Source: Streptomyces sp. NBC_01283
GTDB taxonomy: Bacteria; Actinomycetota; Actinomycetes; Streptomycetales; Streptomycetaceae
Assembly (NCBI RefSeq): GCF_041435335.1
Contig: NZ_CP108430.1
Coordinates: 4,619,501-4,683,500 of the forward strand
Direction: 5' to 3'
Length of the DNA: 64,000 nucleotides
The position numbers were made by a program, and so were the translations under genes. Below the pieces are notes generated by a model that saw nothing but the letters and a program-made list of their open reading frames with translations, was not told the origin of the DNA and made no database searches. Positions 28,984 through 37,856 of the stretch are shown here, piece after piece (the stretch's first letter is position 1; every line of letters begins with the position of its first letter).

Positions 28984-29026
28984 AAGGTAGTCAGGGCAAT
29001 GGCTGCGGTTCAAGTTGTTGTCCACA
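28984..29026 (-). promoter_or_regulatory. dnaA promoter with a perfect DnaA box
   Basis: Minus strand: TTGAAC (29013-29008), 18-nt spacer, TACCTT (28989-28984). TTGTCCACA, a perfect DnaA box, lies at 29018-29026, immediately upstream of the -35, with a related TGTGCACAG next to it. The remaining interval to rpmH (29027-29257) should contain the divergent rpmH promoter; I see no further structure. Confidence 0.7.
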
Positions 29027-29257
29027 GGCTGTGCACAGTGTCTCTCCCTGACGGGCGGTTTGACCGGATGGCGTAGCCCCGCGTACCGTGACCAGGTCGA
29101 GTTGTCGATGGCTGCTGCCGCCTGCCTCCGATGGGCAAAGATCACGATCTGTGATTGTGAAGCGGTGCACTCGGTGCGTATTCGCGAGCTTCTCGTGGGC
29201 GCACGGTGACAGCCAGGCGATGTCCCGCCTCCACACAATCATTTCTGGAGCCCCCGA

Positions 29258-29395
29258 GTGAGCAAGCGCACCTTCCAGCCGAACAACCGCCGTCGTGCCA
29301 AGACCCACGGCTTCCGCCTGCGGATGCGCACCCGTGCCGGCCGCGCGATTCTCGCGAACCGTCGTGGCAAGGGTCGCGCCAGCCTTTCCGCCTAA
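29258..29395 (+). CDS. rpmH: 50S ribosomal protein L34
   Basis: 45 aa from GTG 29258 (GGAG upstream). [20 protein letters not shown] and the [17 protein letters not shown] end are the near-invariant L34 sequence. First gene of the rpmH-rnpA-yidD-yidC-jag-rsmG operon, divergent from dnaA. Confidence 0.98.
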   Translation: MSKRTFQPNNRRRAKTHGFRLRMRTRAGRAILANRRGKGRASLSA

Positions 29396-29415
29396 TCGCA
29401 TTAGGTCATGACGTC

Positions 29416-29787
29416 GTGCTGCCTACCGAGCATCGGCTGAGGCGGCGCGAAGACTTCGCGACCGCGGTACGCCGAGGACGACGGGCCGGACGCCCGCTTC
29501 TCGTCGTCCATCTACGTAGCGGTGCAACGGACCCGCACGCGCCTGGGGAGAGCGTTCCCCCGACGCGTGCGGGTTTCGTCGTGAGCAAGGCCGTTGGCGG
29601 AGCCGTCGTACGCAACAAGGTGAAGCGCAGGCTTCGCCATCTGATGCGTGACCGGGTGGCTCTGCTGCCCCCCGGTAGCCTGGTAGTCGTACGAGCGTTG
29701 CCCGGATCGGGCGACGCCGCCCATGCACAGCTGGCCCAAGACCTGGACGCCGCCCTTCAGCGGCTGCTGGGAGGGGGCGCTCGATGA
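29416..29787 (+). CDS. rnpA: Ribonuclease P protein component
   Basis: 123 aa from GTG 29416 ([20 protein letters not shown]). The basic protein subunit of RNase P, which matures tRNA 5' ends. The RNR signature lies in [20 protein letters not shown] (about residues 57-76). The first in-frame codon with fitting family alignment is used; the ribosome binding site is weak. The stop overlaps yidD (ATGA). Confidence 0.96.
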   Translation: MLPTEHRLRRREDFATAVRRGRRAGRPLLVVHLRSGATDPHAPGESVPPTRAGFVVSKAVGGAVVRNKVKRRLRHLMRDRVALLPPGSLVVVRALPGSGDAAHAQLAQDLDAALQRLLGGGAR

Positions 29788-30143
29788 AGTACCCACTGCT
29801 GGCTCTGATCAAGCTGTACCAGTGGACGATCAGTCCGCTGCTTGGTCCGGTGTGCAAGTACTACCCGTCGTGTTCCCGCTACGGCTATCTGGCCATCGAC
29901 CGACACGGTGCGATCAAGGGAACGGCGCTCACTGCCTGGCGCATCCTTCGGTGCAATCCGTGGTCGCTCGGTGGTGTCGACCATGTCCCGCCGCGCAAGC
30001 GACCGCGGTGGCACGAGATGCTGCGCACCATGTGGCGCGAACGCAAGGGCGGGCCCTCCGCCGCTGGCGTGCCCTCCGGGGAGATCGCCCCGGATACCCC
30101 GAGCCCGGCCGCCGAGACCCCGTCCCATGCTCAAGGAGCCTGA
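29784..30143 (+). CDS. yidD: Membrane protein insertion efficiency factor YidD
   Basis: 119 aa. The conserved core [27 protein letters not shown] with three Cys and the [18 protein letters not shown] end are diagnostic. The long Pro/Ala/Ser tail is typical of actinobacteria. It overlaps rnpA by 4 bp and is 3 bp from yidC; it assists YidC insertion. Confidence 0.95.
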   Translation: MKYPLLALIKLYQWTISPLLGPVCKYYPSCSRYGYLAIDRHGAIKGTALTAWRILRCNPWSLGGVDHVPPRKRPRWHEMLRTMWRERKGGPSAAGVPSGEIAPDTPSPAAETPSHAQGA

Positions 30144-30146
30144 TTA

Positions 30147-31442
30147 GTGGACACGATTGCCAGTCTGTTCAGCTTCATCACGACACCCGTTTCCTGGGTC
30201 ATCGTCCAGTTCCACTCGTTGTACGGGGCGATCTTCGGCCCTGACACGGGCTGGGCCTGGGGCCTGTCCATCGTGTCCCTGGTGATCTTGATCCGTATCT
30301 GCCTGATCCCGCTCTTCGTGAAGCAGATCAAGGCGACCCGGGCGATGCAGACGCTGCAGCCCGAGATGAAGAAGATCCAGGAACGCTACAAGAGCGACAA
30401 GCAGCGTCAGTCCGAAGAGATGATGAAGCTGTACAAGGAGTCGGGCACCAACCCGCTCTCCTCGTGCCTTCCCATCCTGGCGCAGTCGCCGTTCTTCTTC
30501 GCGCTGTACCACGTGCTCTCCGGCATCGCGTCGAACGACACCATCGGCGTCATCGACAAGCCGCTCCTGGAGAGCGCCCAGAAGGCGCACATCTTCGGCG
30601 CCCCGCTGGCCGCGAAGTTCATGGACAGCGAGGAAAAGGTCGCGGCGCTGCACGCCTCGCTGACCGACGTCCGCGTCGTGACCGCGATCATGATCTGCCT
30701 GATGTCGTTCTCGCAGTTCTACACGCAGCGTCAGCTGATGACGAAGAACGTGGACACGACGGTCAAGACGCCGTTCATGCAGCAGCAGAAGATGCTGATG
30801 TACGTCTTCCCGATCATGTTCGCCGTGTTCGGCATCAACTTCCCCGTCGGCGTTCTCGTCTACTGGCTGACCACCAACGTGTGGACCATGGGCCAGCAGA
30901 TGTTCGTGATCCGCCGGAACCCGACTCCGGGCTCCAAGGCCCAGGCCGCGTTCCTGGAGCGCCTGCAGAAGCAGCTCACGCACACCAAGAAGGTGCGGGG
31001 CCGTGGCAACGCGAACGTCATCAAGGCGATCGTCGCCAAGGGCCGTGACCGCAACGAGTTCGAGCGCAAGTTCATCAACGGTCTGAGCAAGGCGGGCCTC
31101 GTGGCCCAGGCCGACGGCTCCGTCGCGCAGAGCGATTCCGCTGTCGCCACGGAGACCGAGGACGGCACGCCGGCCGCCGCCGGCGGTGCCCCGAAGCGGC
31201 AGCAGCCCAAGCGCCAGAGCAAGTCGCAGCGCCAGTCCGCCGCCGCACACGGCAAGGCGGAGAGCGACACGGAGACGGCTTCGGAGGCGAAGACGTCACT
31301 GGAGAAGACTCAGGACGAGCCTGAGGACGCCGCTCCCCAGGGCAAGCCCGCGGGTGGCAAGTCCGGGTCAGGTAACGCACGCCAAGCCAAGTCGGGGCAG
31401 CGCAAGGGCCAGCAGCGGCCCAAGCACCCGTCCAAGAAGTAG
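30147..31442 (+). CDS. yidC: Membrane protein insertase YidC/OxaI
   Basis: 431 aa from GTG 30147. Five membrane segments of the 60KD_IMP fold are visible, beginning [18 protein letters not shown] and [20 protein letters not shown] (with the hydrophilic-groove Arg), then [40 protein letters not shown] and the last at [20 protein letters not shown]. The C-terminal 130 residues are a basic, Lys/Gln/Ser-rich cytoplasmic tail that can bind ribosomes. It inserts membrane proteins with or without SecYEG. Confidence 0.97.
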   Translation: MDTIASLFSFITTPVSWVIVQFHSLYGAIFGPDTGWAWGLSIVSLVILIRICLIPLFVKQIKATRAMQTLQPEMKKIQERYKSDKQRQSEEMMKLYKESGTNPLSSCLPILAQSPFFFALYHVLSGIASNDTIGVIDKPLLESAQKAHIFGAPLAAKFMDSEEKVAALHASLTDVRVVTAIMICLMSFSQFYTQRQLMTKNVDTTVKTPFMQQQKMLMYVFPIMFAVFGINFPVGVLVYWLTTNVWTMGQQMFVIRRNPTPGSKAQAAFLERLQKQLTHTKKVRGRGNANVIKAIVAKGRDRNEFERKFINGLSKAGLVAQADGSVAQSDSAVATETEDGTPAAAGGAPKRQQPKRQSKSQRQSAAAHGKAESDTETASEAKTSLEKTQDEPEDAAPQGKPAGGKSGSGNARQAKSGQRKGQQRPKHPSKK

Positions 31443-31456
31443 AAGGAGTCCATCCC

Positions 31457-31978
31457 GTGACGGAAGGCACCACCGCCCCCGCCGAGGCCGAGGTCGAGGC
31501 CGGCGACACTCTCACCCGCCTTGAGCAGGAGGGTGAGATCGCGGCGGACTACCTCGAGGGTCTGCTGGACATCGCCGATCTCGACGGCGACATCGACATG
31601 GACGTCGAGGCCGACCGCGCCGCTGTCTCGATCATCAGCGACTCGAACAGCCGTGATCTGCAGAAGCTCGTCGGCCGTGACGGTGAGGTCCTGGAGGCGC
31701 TCCAGGAGCTGACGCGTCTCGCGGTGCACCGCGAGACCGGTGACCGCAGCCGCCTCATGCTGGACATCGCGGGCTACCGCGCCAAGAAGCGTGAGGAGCT
31801 CTCCGAGCTGGGCGCCAAGGCAGCGGCCGAGGTGAAGAGCTCCGGTGAACCGGTGAACCTCAAGCCGATGACGCCCTTCGAGCGCAAGGTCGTGCATGAT
31901 GCGGTCAAGGCCGCCGGTCTGCGCAGCGAGTCCGAGGGCGAGGAGCCGCAGCGCTTCGTCGTCGTCCTTCCTGCCTGA
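31457..31978 (+). CDS. jag: R3H/KH-domain RNA-binding protein Jag (KhpB-like)
   Basis: 173 aa from GTG 31457. A KH-like domain (SIISDSNSRDLQKLVGRDGE, about residues 56-75) and an R3H motif (FERKVVHDAVKAAGL, about 141-155) are clear; the N-terminal Jag_N domain of Firmicutes homologues is absent, replaced by an acidic region. The family binds small RNAs and affects cell elongation in other bacteria; in Streptomyces the role is not established. Ends the yidC transcript; a terminator follows. Confidence 0.92.
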   Translation: MTEGTTAPAEAEVEAGDTLTRLEQEGEIAADYLEGLLDIADLDGDIDMDVEADRAAVSIISDSNSRDLQKLVGRDGEVLEALQELTRLAVHRETGDRSRLMLDIAGYRAKKREELSELGAKAAAEVKSSGEPVNLKPMTPFERKVVHDAVKAAGLRSESEGEEPQRFVVVLPA

Positions 31979-31993
31979 TCGCACGTAGTTTCC

Positions 31994-32028
31994 CCGGCCC
32001 CGTCTGTTCGCAGGCGGGGCCGGTCTTT
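31994..32028 (+). terminator. Terminator after jag
   Basis: CCGGCCCCG (31994-32002) and CGGGGCCGG (32015-32023), followed by TCTTT. Confidence 0.82.
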
Positions 32029-32077
32029 GTCAGCCTGATAGTCAGCCACCCCAGTGCGGTACGGAAGGACGGTCCCC

Positions 32078-32794
32078 GTGACGGAGGCAGCGGAGCTCCC
32101 CTCGGCGCCCGAGCAGGCCCGGGCGGTATTCGGTGAGCGTTTCTCGGACGCGGTCCGGTACGCGGAGTTGCTGGCCGACGCGGGAGTGCAGCGAGGTCTG
32201 ATCGGCCCTCGCGAAGTGCCTCGGCTGTGGGAGCGGCATCTGCTGAACTGCGCGGTCCTCTCCGAGGTCGTGCCCGAGAACGTGATGGTGTGCGATGTCG
32301 GCTCGGGGGCGGGTCTGCCGGGCATTCCGCTGGCTCTCGTCCGCCCGGACCTGAAGATCACGCTGCTTGAACCACTGCTGCGGCGGACGACCTTCCTCAC
32401 CGAAGTGGTCGAGCTGCTCGGACTCGACCATGTGACCGTCGTGCGGGGGCGCGCCGAGGAGGTCCTTGGGAAGCTGCCTCCCGTCCACGTGGTGACCGCG
32501 CGGGCTGTTGCGCCACTGGACCGGCTCGCGGCCTGGGGAGTGCCGCTCCTGCGTCCCTACGGGGAGATGCTTCTGCTCAAGGGCGACACGGCCGAGGAAG
32601 AGGTCAAGGGCGCGGGTGCCGCACTGAGCAAGCTCGGTGCGGTGACCACCTCGGTGCTGCATGTCGGCGAGGGCGTGGTGGACCCGCTGTCCACGGTGGT
32701 ACGGGTCGAGGTCGGGGAGAGCCCCGGCGGTGTGCGCTTCGCAGCCAAGCGCGCGAAGGCTGCTCGTACGAACCGAACCCGGCGTCGTCGCTGA
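32078..32794 (+). CDS. rsmG: 16S rRNA (guanine-N7) methyltransferase RsmG
   Basis: 238 aa. GTG 32078 follows AAGGACGG; an earlier GTG at 32054 lies inside the purine-rich leader. It methylates G527 (E. coli numbering) of 16S rRNA; loss gives low-level streptomycin resistance and can raise antibiotic production in Streptomyces. SAM motif VCDVGSGAGLPGIPLALVRP (about residues 69-88) is intact. Highly conserved with jag and parA. Confidence 0.97.
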   Translation: MTEAAELPSAPEQARAVFGERFSDAVRYAELLADAGVQRGLIGPREVPRLWERHLLNCAVLSEVVPENVMVCDVGSGAGLPGIPLALVRPDLKITLLEPLLRRTTFLTEVVELLGLDHVTVVRGRAEEVLGKLPPVHVVTARAVAPLDRLAAWGVPLLRPYGEMLLLKGDTAEEEVKGAGAALSKLGAVTTSVLHVGEGVVDPLSTVVRVEVGESPGGVRFAAKRAKAARTNRTRRRR

Positions 32795-32867
32795 GCCTTC
32801 CGGGCCGCGTCGTTCATCCGTCCTGACGACGAGCCATACTCCACAAAAGCTGCCAAACGTACGCATA

Positions 32868-32895
32868 CCGGGGTGTCGCGCAAGCGGCACCCCGG
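32868..32895 (+). terminator. Hairpin after rsmG
   Basis: CCGGGGTG (32868-32875) pairs with CACCCCGG (32888-32895); inner bases CGC/GCG extend the stem around GCAA. There is no U-run. It lies just before a parS site. Confidence 0.55.
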
Positions 32896-32909
32896 CTGCC
32901 GTGCATCGT

Positions 32910-32923
32910 GTTTCACGTGAAAC
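32910..32923. other. parS: parS site 1
   Basis: Perfect GTTTCACGTGAAAC, the ParB-binding palindrome, between rsmG and parA. Confidence 0.95.
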
Positions 32924-33015
32924 GTCGCTCACTGCTGCATGGCATCATCAGTCGCGGCCGCGCTGCGGAACCTCGCGAGCGTCGGCCACTCGGTTCCCTC
33001 GATAAGGGAACGGAG

Positions 33016-33042
33016 TTGTCCACAGAGGTGGATTCGTCCACA
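33016..33042 (+). promoter_or_regulatory. Two DnaA boxes upstream of parA
   Basis: A perfect TTGTCCACA (33016-33024) and TCGTCCACA (33034-33042), same strand, 18 bp apart (start to start), 37 bp before the preferred parA start. They could put parAB under DnaA control. Confidence 0.65.
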
Positions 33043-33078
33043 GAAGACCGGGCCTCGCTGGTTCACGACCCTCAAAGC

Positions 33079-34155
33079 ATGGGAGGCTCTGTTCATTGCG
33101 AGCCTGAAGTCGAGGAGAGTGAATCCTTGCGGTCCGACGCCAACATCGCGGGACCGATGACCGATCCGGTCCCCGGTCCCCGTACCGAGTCGGCGGGGGA
33201 GGATGTTTCACGTGAAACACCGCCCCCGATGGACGACACCCCTATCGGTCGTGCTGCCCAACTGGCGGTGGAAGCCCTGGGCCGCGCAGGCGAAGGCCTG
33301 CCACGACCCGAGCAGACCAGAGTCATGGTGGTCGCCAACCAGAAGGGTGGAGTGGGCAAGACGACGACAACCGTCAACCTCGCCGCTTCACTCGCTCTGC
33401 ACGGCGCGCGTGTCCTGGTCATCGACCTCGACCCGCAGGGCAACGCCTCCACGGCTCTGGGTATCGACCACCACGCCGAAGTGCCGTCCATCTACGACGT
33501 GTTGATCGACAGCAAGCCGCTCTCCGAAGTCGTGCAGCCGGTCCCTGATGTCGAAGGACTCTTCTGTGCCCCGGCCACCATCGATCTCGCCGGTGCGGAG
33601 ATCGAGCTGGTGTCACTGGTGGCACGGGAGAGCCGACTGCAGCGGGCGATCCAGGCGTACGAGCAGCCGCTGGACTACATCCTCATCGACTGCCCGCCGT
33701 CCCTCGGGCTGCTGACGGTCAACGCCCTGGTTGCCGGCGCGGAGGTGCTGATCCCCATCCAGTGTGAGTACTACGCACTGGAGGGCCTCGGTCAGCTCCT
33801 GCGCAACGTCGACCTGGTGCGGGGGCACCTCAACCCGCATCTGCACGTCTCGACGATCCTGCTCACCATGTACGACGGCCGCACCCGGCTTGCTTCACAG
33901 GTGGCGGACGAGGTGCGCACCCACTTCGGCGAAGAGGTCCTGCGGACGAGCATTCCCCGCTCGGTCCGCATCTCCGAGGCGCCGAGCTACGGGCAGACCG
34001 TGCTCACCTACGATCCGGGATCGAGTGGTGCCCTCTCGTACTTCGAGGCGGCACGGGAGATCGCGCTTCGCGGCGTCGGTATTCGCTACGACGTACAGCA
34101 CGCCCACATGGGCGCTCAGAATGATCAGCACAGCACGACGGAGGGGATGCAGTGA
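33079..34155 (+). CDS. parA: Chromosome partitioning ATPase ParA
   Basis: 358 aa from ATG 33079; the frame is open back to a GTG at 32908, but those codons only translate the parS site and DnaA boxes. TTG 33127, behind GAGGAGAG, is another possible start and would give 342 aa. The deviant Walker [11 protein letters not shown] (about residues 88-97), [10 protein letters not shown] and [12 protein letters not shown] motifs are intact. ParA binds polar protein and moves ParB-parS complexes along aerial hyphae. A parS site lies within the coding sequence, read as VSRET. It overlaps parB by 4 bp. Confidence 0.95.
   Translation: MGGSVHCEPEVEESESLRSDANIAGPMTDPVPGPRTESAGEDVSRETPPPMDDTPIGRAAQLAVEALGRAGEGLPRPEQTRVMVVANQKGGVGKTTTTVNLAASLALHGARVLVIDLDPQGNASTALGIDHHAEVPSIYDVLIDSKPLSEVVQPVPDVEGLFCAPATIDLAGAEIELVSLVARESRLQRAIQAYEQPLDYILIDCPPSLGLLTVNALVAGAEVLIPIQCEYYALEGLGQLLRNVDLVRGHLNPHLHVSTILLTMYDGRTRLASQVADEVRTHFGEEVLRTSIPRSVRISEAPSYGQTVLTYDPGSSGALSYFEAAREIALRGVGIRYDVQHAHMGAQNDQHSTTEGMQ
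33205..33218. other. parS: parS site 2 (inside parA)
   Basis: Perfect GTTTCACGTGAAAC, read in frame as Val-Ser-Arg-Glu-Thr within the N-terminal extension of ParA. Confidence 0.95.
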
Positions 34156-35300
34156 GCGAGCGACGGAGAGGGCTGGGTCGTGGCCTCGGCGCCCTGATCC
34201 CTGCGGCCCCGACGGAGAAGTCGACCGCCCAGGCCATGAGCGGAGCGGCGGCCTCGCCCAGTGCTGCACCGGTACTCACCGCCGAGAGGGGTGTGGCTGC
34301 CGCGAAGGTGACAGCGCTCCCGCAGAGCCCCGTTTCACGTGAAACGGAACGGCCGACGAACGAAGCGGTGGAGATCGAGGAGAGTCCGGTCGGCGCGCAC
34401 TTCGCCGAGCTGCCTCTCGACTTCATCACGCCCAACCCGAGGCAGCCCCGTGAGGTCTTCGACGAGGACGCACTCGCCGAGCTGGTGACCTCCATCAAGG
34501 AGGTCGGACTCCTCCAGCCTGTCGTCGTACGGCAGGTAGGAGACTCGCGCTACGAGCTCATCATGGGTGAGCGGCGCTGGCGGGCTTGCCGTGAGGCAGG
34601 ACTCGAGCGCATCCCGTCGATCGTCCGAGCCACGGACGACGAGAAGCTTCTCCTGGACGCGCTCCTGGAGAACCTGCACCGCGCGCAGCTGAATCCGCTG
34701 GAAGAGGCTGCCGCCTACGACCAGCTGCTCAGGGACTTCAACTGCACACACGACCAGCTGGCGGACCGGATCGGCCGCTCCCGCCCGCAGGTCTCGAACA
34801 CGCTGCGGCTGCTGAAGCTGTCGCCGGCGGTTCAGCGCAGGGTCGCTGCCGGGGTGCTCTCCGCGGGCCATGCCCGTGCTCTGCTGTCCGTCGAGGACTC
34901 GGAGGAGCAGGATCGCCTGGCGCACCGGATTGTGGCCGAGGGGCTCTCGGTGCGGGCCGTCGAGGAGATCGTGACCCTCATGGGTTCGCGGCCGCAGAGC
35001 ACTCCGCGGGCCAAGGGGCCGCGTGCGGGCGCTCGGGTTTCGCCGTCACTGACCAGCCTTGCCACGCGTCTCTCCGACCGGTTCGAAACCCGGGTGAGGG
35101 TGGACCTGGGGCAGAAGAAGGGCAAGATCGTCGTCGACTTCGCCTCGCTGGAGGACCTGGAGCGCATCCTTGCGACGCTCGCTCCAGGTGAGGGGCCGGT
35201 CCTGAAGAACGGACTCGCCGAGGGCTCCGACGAAGCCTCCGACGAGGACTCCGTCGAGGACTCCGTCGAGGGCGACTCGTCCAAGGGCAAAGAGGCCTGA
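34152..35300 (+). CDS. parB: Chromosome partitioning protein ParB
   Basis: 382 aa from GTG 34152, overlapping the parA stop. It opens with [22 protein letters not shown] ParA-interaction residues, then the ParB/Sulfiredoxin CTPase domain with [11 protein letters not shown] and GERRWRA (GERRxR box), the helix-turn-helix [20 protein letters not shown] and a C-terminal dimerisation domain ending in an acidic Ser/Asp/Glu tail. It loads at parS and spreads to form segregation complexes. Its own gene contains a parS site. Confidence 0.97.
   Translation: MSERRRGLGRGLGALIPAAPTEKSTAQAMSGAAASPSAAPVLTAERGVAAAKVTALPQSPVSRETERPTNEAVEIEESPVGAHFAELPLDFITPNPRQPREVFDEDALAELVTSIKEVGLLQPVVVRQVGDSRYELIMGERRWRACREAGLERIPSIVRATDDEKLLLDALLENLHRAQLNPLEEAAAYDQLLRDFNCTHDQLADRIGRSRPQVSNTLRLLKLSPAVQRRVAAGVLSAGHARALLSVEDSEEQDRLAHRIVAEGLSVRAVEEIVTLMGSRPQSTPRAKGPRAGARVSPSLTSLATRLSDRFETRVRVDLGQKKGKIVVDFASLEDLERILATLAPGEGPVLKNGLAEGSDEASDEDSVEDSVEGDSSKGKEA
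34332..34345. other. parS: parS site 3 (inside parB)
   Basis: Perfect GTTTCACGTGAAAC, again read as VSRET, about 60 codons into parB. Confidence 0.95.
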
Positions 35301-35321
35301 GCCTCATCACGTAGTCCGACG

Positions 35322-35366
35322 AGAGCGGGCCGTGTCCGGTGTGTACCGGAACACGGCTCGCTCTTT
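35322..35366 (+). terminator. Terminator after parB
   Basis: AGAGCGGGCCGTGTCCGGT pairs with ACCGGAACACGGCTCGCTCT with one wobble and one bulged base, loop GTGT, followed by TT. Confidence 0.75.
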
Positions 35367-35386
35367 GCTTTCTTACGGTATCGGTG

Positions 35387-35414
35387 CAATCGCATCGTGG
35401 ATACGATGCGATTG
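35387..35414. promoter_or_regulatory. 12-bp inverted repeat, operator candidate
   Basis: CAATCGCATCGT-GGAT-ACGATGCGATTG, perfect arms. It lies 47 bp before the next start, with TACGAT and TATGGC as possible -10 boxes in or next to it; no U-run follows, so an operator is more likely than a terminator. Confidence 0.5.
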
Positions 35415-35461
35415 GGTATGGCACATCCAGCTGGCGACACCTCATTGGGGAGGGGAGGGCC

Positions 35462-35719
35462 ATGCGATCGGTGAGCCGCACCGGACTGATGACTGCGGGC
35501 CTTGGGCTGGGAGCCGTCGGCGGATTCGTCGGCAGCCTGCTGAAGGAACGGAGCGCTCTGACTGCCGCCCGTGATGCGGCGGGCGAAGGAAGTGAGGAAC
35601 AGCCTTCATGGGGCGTCGGCTCGTACCGCTCACGCTGGACAACCTTCCGGACCTTCCCCAGCGTTGCCGGACGTGTGTCTTCTGGGAGCTGGACCCGGTC
35701 AGCGGCCAGGCCGCAGTAA
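35462..35719 (+). CDS. Small membrane protein overlapping the GNAT gene
   Basis: 85 aa. ATG 35462 has an excellent ribosome binding site (GGGGAGGGGAGGGCC). Residues 9-27 (LMTAGLGLGAVGGFVGSLL) form a glycine-rich membrane segment, followed by KERSALTAARDAAGEG. From about residue 49 the frame runs out of phase through the first 112 bp of the GNAT gene, and this part (YRSRWTTFRTFPSVAGRV) looks like an accidental extension; a stop near the GNAT start may have been lost. Probably translationally coupled to the GNAT gene. No function known. Confidence 0.55.
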   Translation: MRSVSRTGLMTAGLGLGAVGGFVGSLLKERSALTAARDAAGEGSEEQPSWGVGSYRSRWTTFRTFPSVAGRVSSGSWTRSAARPQ

Positions 35720-36225
35720 AGGCCGGTACGGCGGAGCTGGAGAAGGAAGCGTGGATCTCCGCCGTCCTGCTGGAGTGGGGATCCTGCGGTCGCGTCGTCT
35801 ACGTCGATGATGTCCCGGTGGGCTTCGTGCTCTACGCCCCGCCTGCCTACGTGCCGCGGGCCACCGCCTTCCCGACGAGCCCCGTGTCCCCCGATGCCGT
35901 GCAGCTGATGACCGCCTGGATCAGACCGGGATATCAGGGCCAGGGGATCGGCCGTGTCATCGTCCAGACCGTGGCGAAGGATCTGCTGCGCCGGGGGTTC
36001 AAGGCGATTGAGGCCTTTGGGGATGCCCGATGGGAGAAGCCCGCCTGTGTGCTGCCCGCCGATCACCTGCTGGCGGTGGGCTTCAAGACGGTCCGCCCGC
36101 ATCCCTCATATCCACGGCTGAGGCTTGAGCTGCGTACGACGCTCTCCTGGAAGGAGGACGTCGAGTTGGCGCTCGACCGACTCCTCGGAGCAGTACAGAA
36201 GGAGCCGGTGCTCCGGCCGCTCTGA
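35608..36225 (+). CDS. GNAT-family N-acetyltransferase
   Basis: 205 aa. GNAT acetyl-CoA-binding motif A is in RPGYQGQGIGRVIVQTVAKD (about residues 110-129) with the Q/R-x-x-G-x-G/A pattern; motif B region is KAIEAFGDARW. It opens RLVPLTLDNLPDLPQRCRTC. The substrate is unknown. It is conserved after parB in Streptomyces (SCO3888 position). It overlaps the preceding small gene by 112 bp in another frame. Confidence 0.9.
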   Translation: MGRRLVPLTLDNLPDLPQRCRTCVFWELDPVSGQAAVKAGTAELEKEAWISAVLLEWGSCGRVVYVDDVPVGFVLYAPPAYVPRATAFPTSPVSPDAVQLMTAWIRPGYQGQGIGRVIVQTVAKDLLRRGFKAIEAFGDARWEKPACVLPADHLLAVGFKTVRPHPSYPRLRLELRTTLSWKEDVELALDRLLGAVQKEPVLRPL

Positions 36226-36261
36226 TCTGGCTCGCCCCGTCACAGGCTCACTGCTGTCATG

Positions 36262-36295
36262 CGAATGGGCCAGCCCTTGAGGGCTGGCCCATTCG
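36262..36295. terminator. Terminator between GNAT and trxA genes
   Basis: CGAATGGGCCAGCCC-TTGA-GGGCTGGCCCATTCG, 15-bp perfect stem, between convergent genes. Confidence 0.88.
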
Positions 36296-36296
36296 T

Positions 36297-36310
36297 GTTT
36301 CACGTGAAAC
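36297..36310. other. parS: parS site 4
   Basis: Perfect GTTTCACGTGAAAC starting one base after the terminator stem. Confidence 0.95.
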
Positions 36311-36338
36311 AACGCGTCGCTTGGTGCGGCGCCGCTCG

Positions 36339-36671
36339 TTAGTCGGCGATGAACTCCGCCAGGTCGCGCTCAAGAGCAGCCTTCGGCTTGGCGCCGACGA
36401 TCGTCTTGGCCACCTCGCCGCCCTGGTACACGTTCAGGGTCGGGATGGACATGACGCCGTACTTGGCGGCGATGCCCGGGTTCTCGTCGATGTTGAGCTT
36501 GACGATCTCGATCTTTTCGCCGTGCTCGGCCGCGATCGCCTCGAGGGACGGCGCGATCTGGCGGCACGGTCCGCACCAGGCGGCCCAGAAGTCCACCAGG
36601 ACGGGCTTGTCGTTCTTCAGGACGTCTTCCTCGAAGGAGGCGTCGGTCACGTTCTTCAGAGTGCCGGCCAC
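36339..36671 (-). CDS. trxA: Thioredoxin
   Basis: 110 aa from GTG 36671 (AAGGAG 7 nt upstream). Active site WAAWCGPCRQ with Cys 33 and 36; VMSIPTLNVYQGG holds the cis-Pro loop. It reduces disulfides in the cytosol using TrxB. It follows trxB by 43 bp in a trxBA operon controlled by a SigR-type promoter. Confidence 0.97.
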   Translation of the reverse strand: MAGTLKNVTDASFEEDVLKNDKPVLVDFWAAWCGPCRQIAPSLEAIAAEHGEKIEIVKLNIDENPGIAAKYGVMSIPTLNVYQGGEVAKTIVGAKPKAALERDLAEFIAD

Positions 36672-36714
36672 GGCGGGCTCCTTAACTCGGTGGTGCGGTG
36701 GGGAGGATGGGATG

Positions 36715-37674
36715 TCAGACGGTGGCTGCGGCCGTCGCGTTGTCCACGAGGGCAGCGAGGAACCGCTCGGAGTCGAGGGCGGCGGAGCAGCCGGTGCCGG
36801 CCGCCGTGATCGCCTGGCGGTACGTGTGGTCGACGACGTCACCGGCAGCGAAGACACCGGGCACGTTCGTCCGGGTCGAGGGAGCGTCGACCTTCAGGTA
36901 GCCCTCGTCGTCCAGGGTGAGCTGGCCCTTGAAGAGCTCCGTGCGCGGGTCGTGGCCGATCGCGATGAACAGGCCGGTCACGGGCAGCTCGGAGGTCTCG
37001 CCCGTCTTCAGGTTGCGCAGCGTCAGACCGGAGAGCTTCTGCTCGCCCTTGATCTCGGCGACCTCGCTGTCCCAGATGAAGCTGATCTTCGGGTCGGCCA
37101 GCGCGCGCTCCTGCATCGCCTTGGAGGCACGCAGGCTGTCACGGCGGTGCACGATCGTCACGGACTTGGCGAAGCGCGAGAGGAAGGTCGCCTCTTCCAT
37201 CGCGGTGTCGCCGCCGCCGATCACGGCGATGTCCTGGTCCTTGAAGAAGAAGCCGTCACAGGTCGCGCACCAGGAGACGCCGCGGCCGGAGAGCGCGTCC
37301 TCGTTCGGGAGGCCGAGCTTGCGGTGCTGGGAGCCCGTCGTCACGATCACGGACTTCGCGCGGTGCACGGTGCCTGCGGTGTCCGTCACGGTCTTGATCT
37401 CGCCGGTGAGGTCGACGGAGACCACATCGTCCGGCACCAGCTCGGCGCCGAAGCGCTCGGCCTGGGCGCGCATGTTGTCCATGAGGTCGGGGCCCATGAC
37501 GCCGTCCTGGAAGCCCGGGAAGTTCTCCACCTCGGTGGTGTTCATCAGCGCACCGCCTGCGGTGACGGCGCCCTCGAACACCAGGGGCTTCAGCGACGCT
37601 CGCGCGGTGTAGAGCGCCGCCGTGTAGCCGGCGGGCCCGGAGCCGATGATGATCACGTTACGGACGTCGGTCAC
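36715..37674 (-). CDS. trxB: Thioredoxin reductase
   Basis: 319 aa from GTG 37674 (CGAGGAA upstream). FAD-binding [16 protein letters not shown] (about 11-26), redox pair WCATCDG (about 134-140), NADPH-binding [10 protein letters not shown] and the C-terminal [26 protein letters not shown]-dependent reduction of thioredoxin. First gene of the trxBA operon. Confidence 0.98.
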   Translation of the reverse strand: MTDVRNVIIIGSGPAGYTAALYTARASLKPLVFEGAVTAGGALMNTTEVENFPGFQDGVMGPDLMDNMRAQAERFGAELVPDDVVSVDLTGEIKTVTDTAGTVHRAKSVIVTTGSQHRKLGLPNEDALSGRGVSWCATCDGFFFKDQDIAVIGGGDTAMEEATFLSRFAKSVTIVHRRDSLRASKAMQERALADPKISFIWDSEVAEIKGEQKLSGLTLRNLKTGETSELPVTGLFIAIGHDPRTELFKGQLTLDDEGYLKVDAPSTRTNVPGVFAAGDVVDHTYRQAITAAGTGCSAALDSERFLAALVDNATAAATV

Positions 37675-37746
37675 GGCTTGATTCCTCGTCTCTGGAGACT
37701 GCTGCGTAGTGCTGGTGGGTGCCTGTCTCAGGTCTCTCACCCCACC

Positions 37747-37774
37747 CAACGGATCCTACGGGGCATGCATTCCC
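37747..37774 (-). promoter_or_regulatory. SigR-type (disulfide stress) promoter of trxBA
   Basis: Minus strand: GGGAAT (37774-37769), an 18-nt spacer, then GTTG (37750-37747). This is the known SigR consensus GGAAT-N18-GTT, and trxB is a known SigR target in S. coelicolor. The start codon lies 73 nt downstream. Confidence 0.85.
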
Positions 37775-37856
37775 GACGTGTCCGAGCGCACGGAAGCATG
37801 TCAGGGACGCCAGGATGCCACGCTGAGCCGAGTCTCCCGCCGCAGCTGTGGAAGGG

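Noticed and set aside
32908..33078. N-terminal extension of ParA starting with a VFHVKR-like peptide
   Set aside because: It is a translation of the parS site and of DnaA boxes; a start at 33079 (or 33127) gives the usual ParA length.
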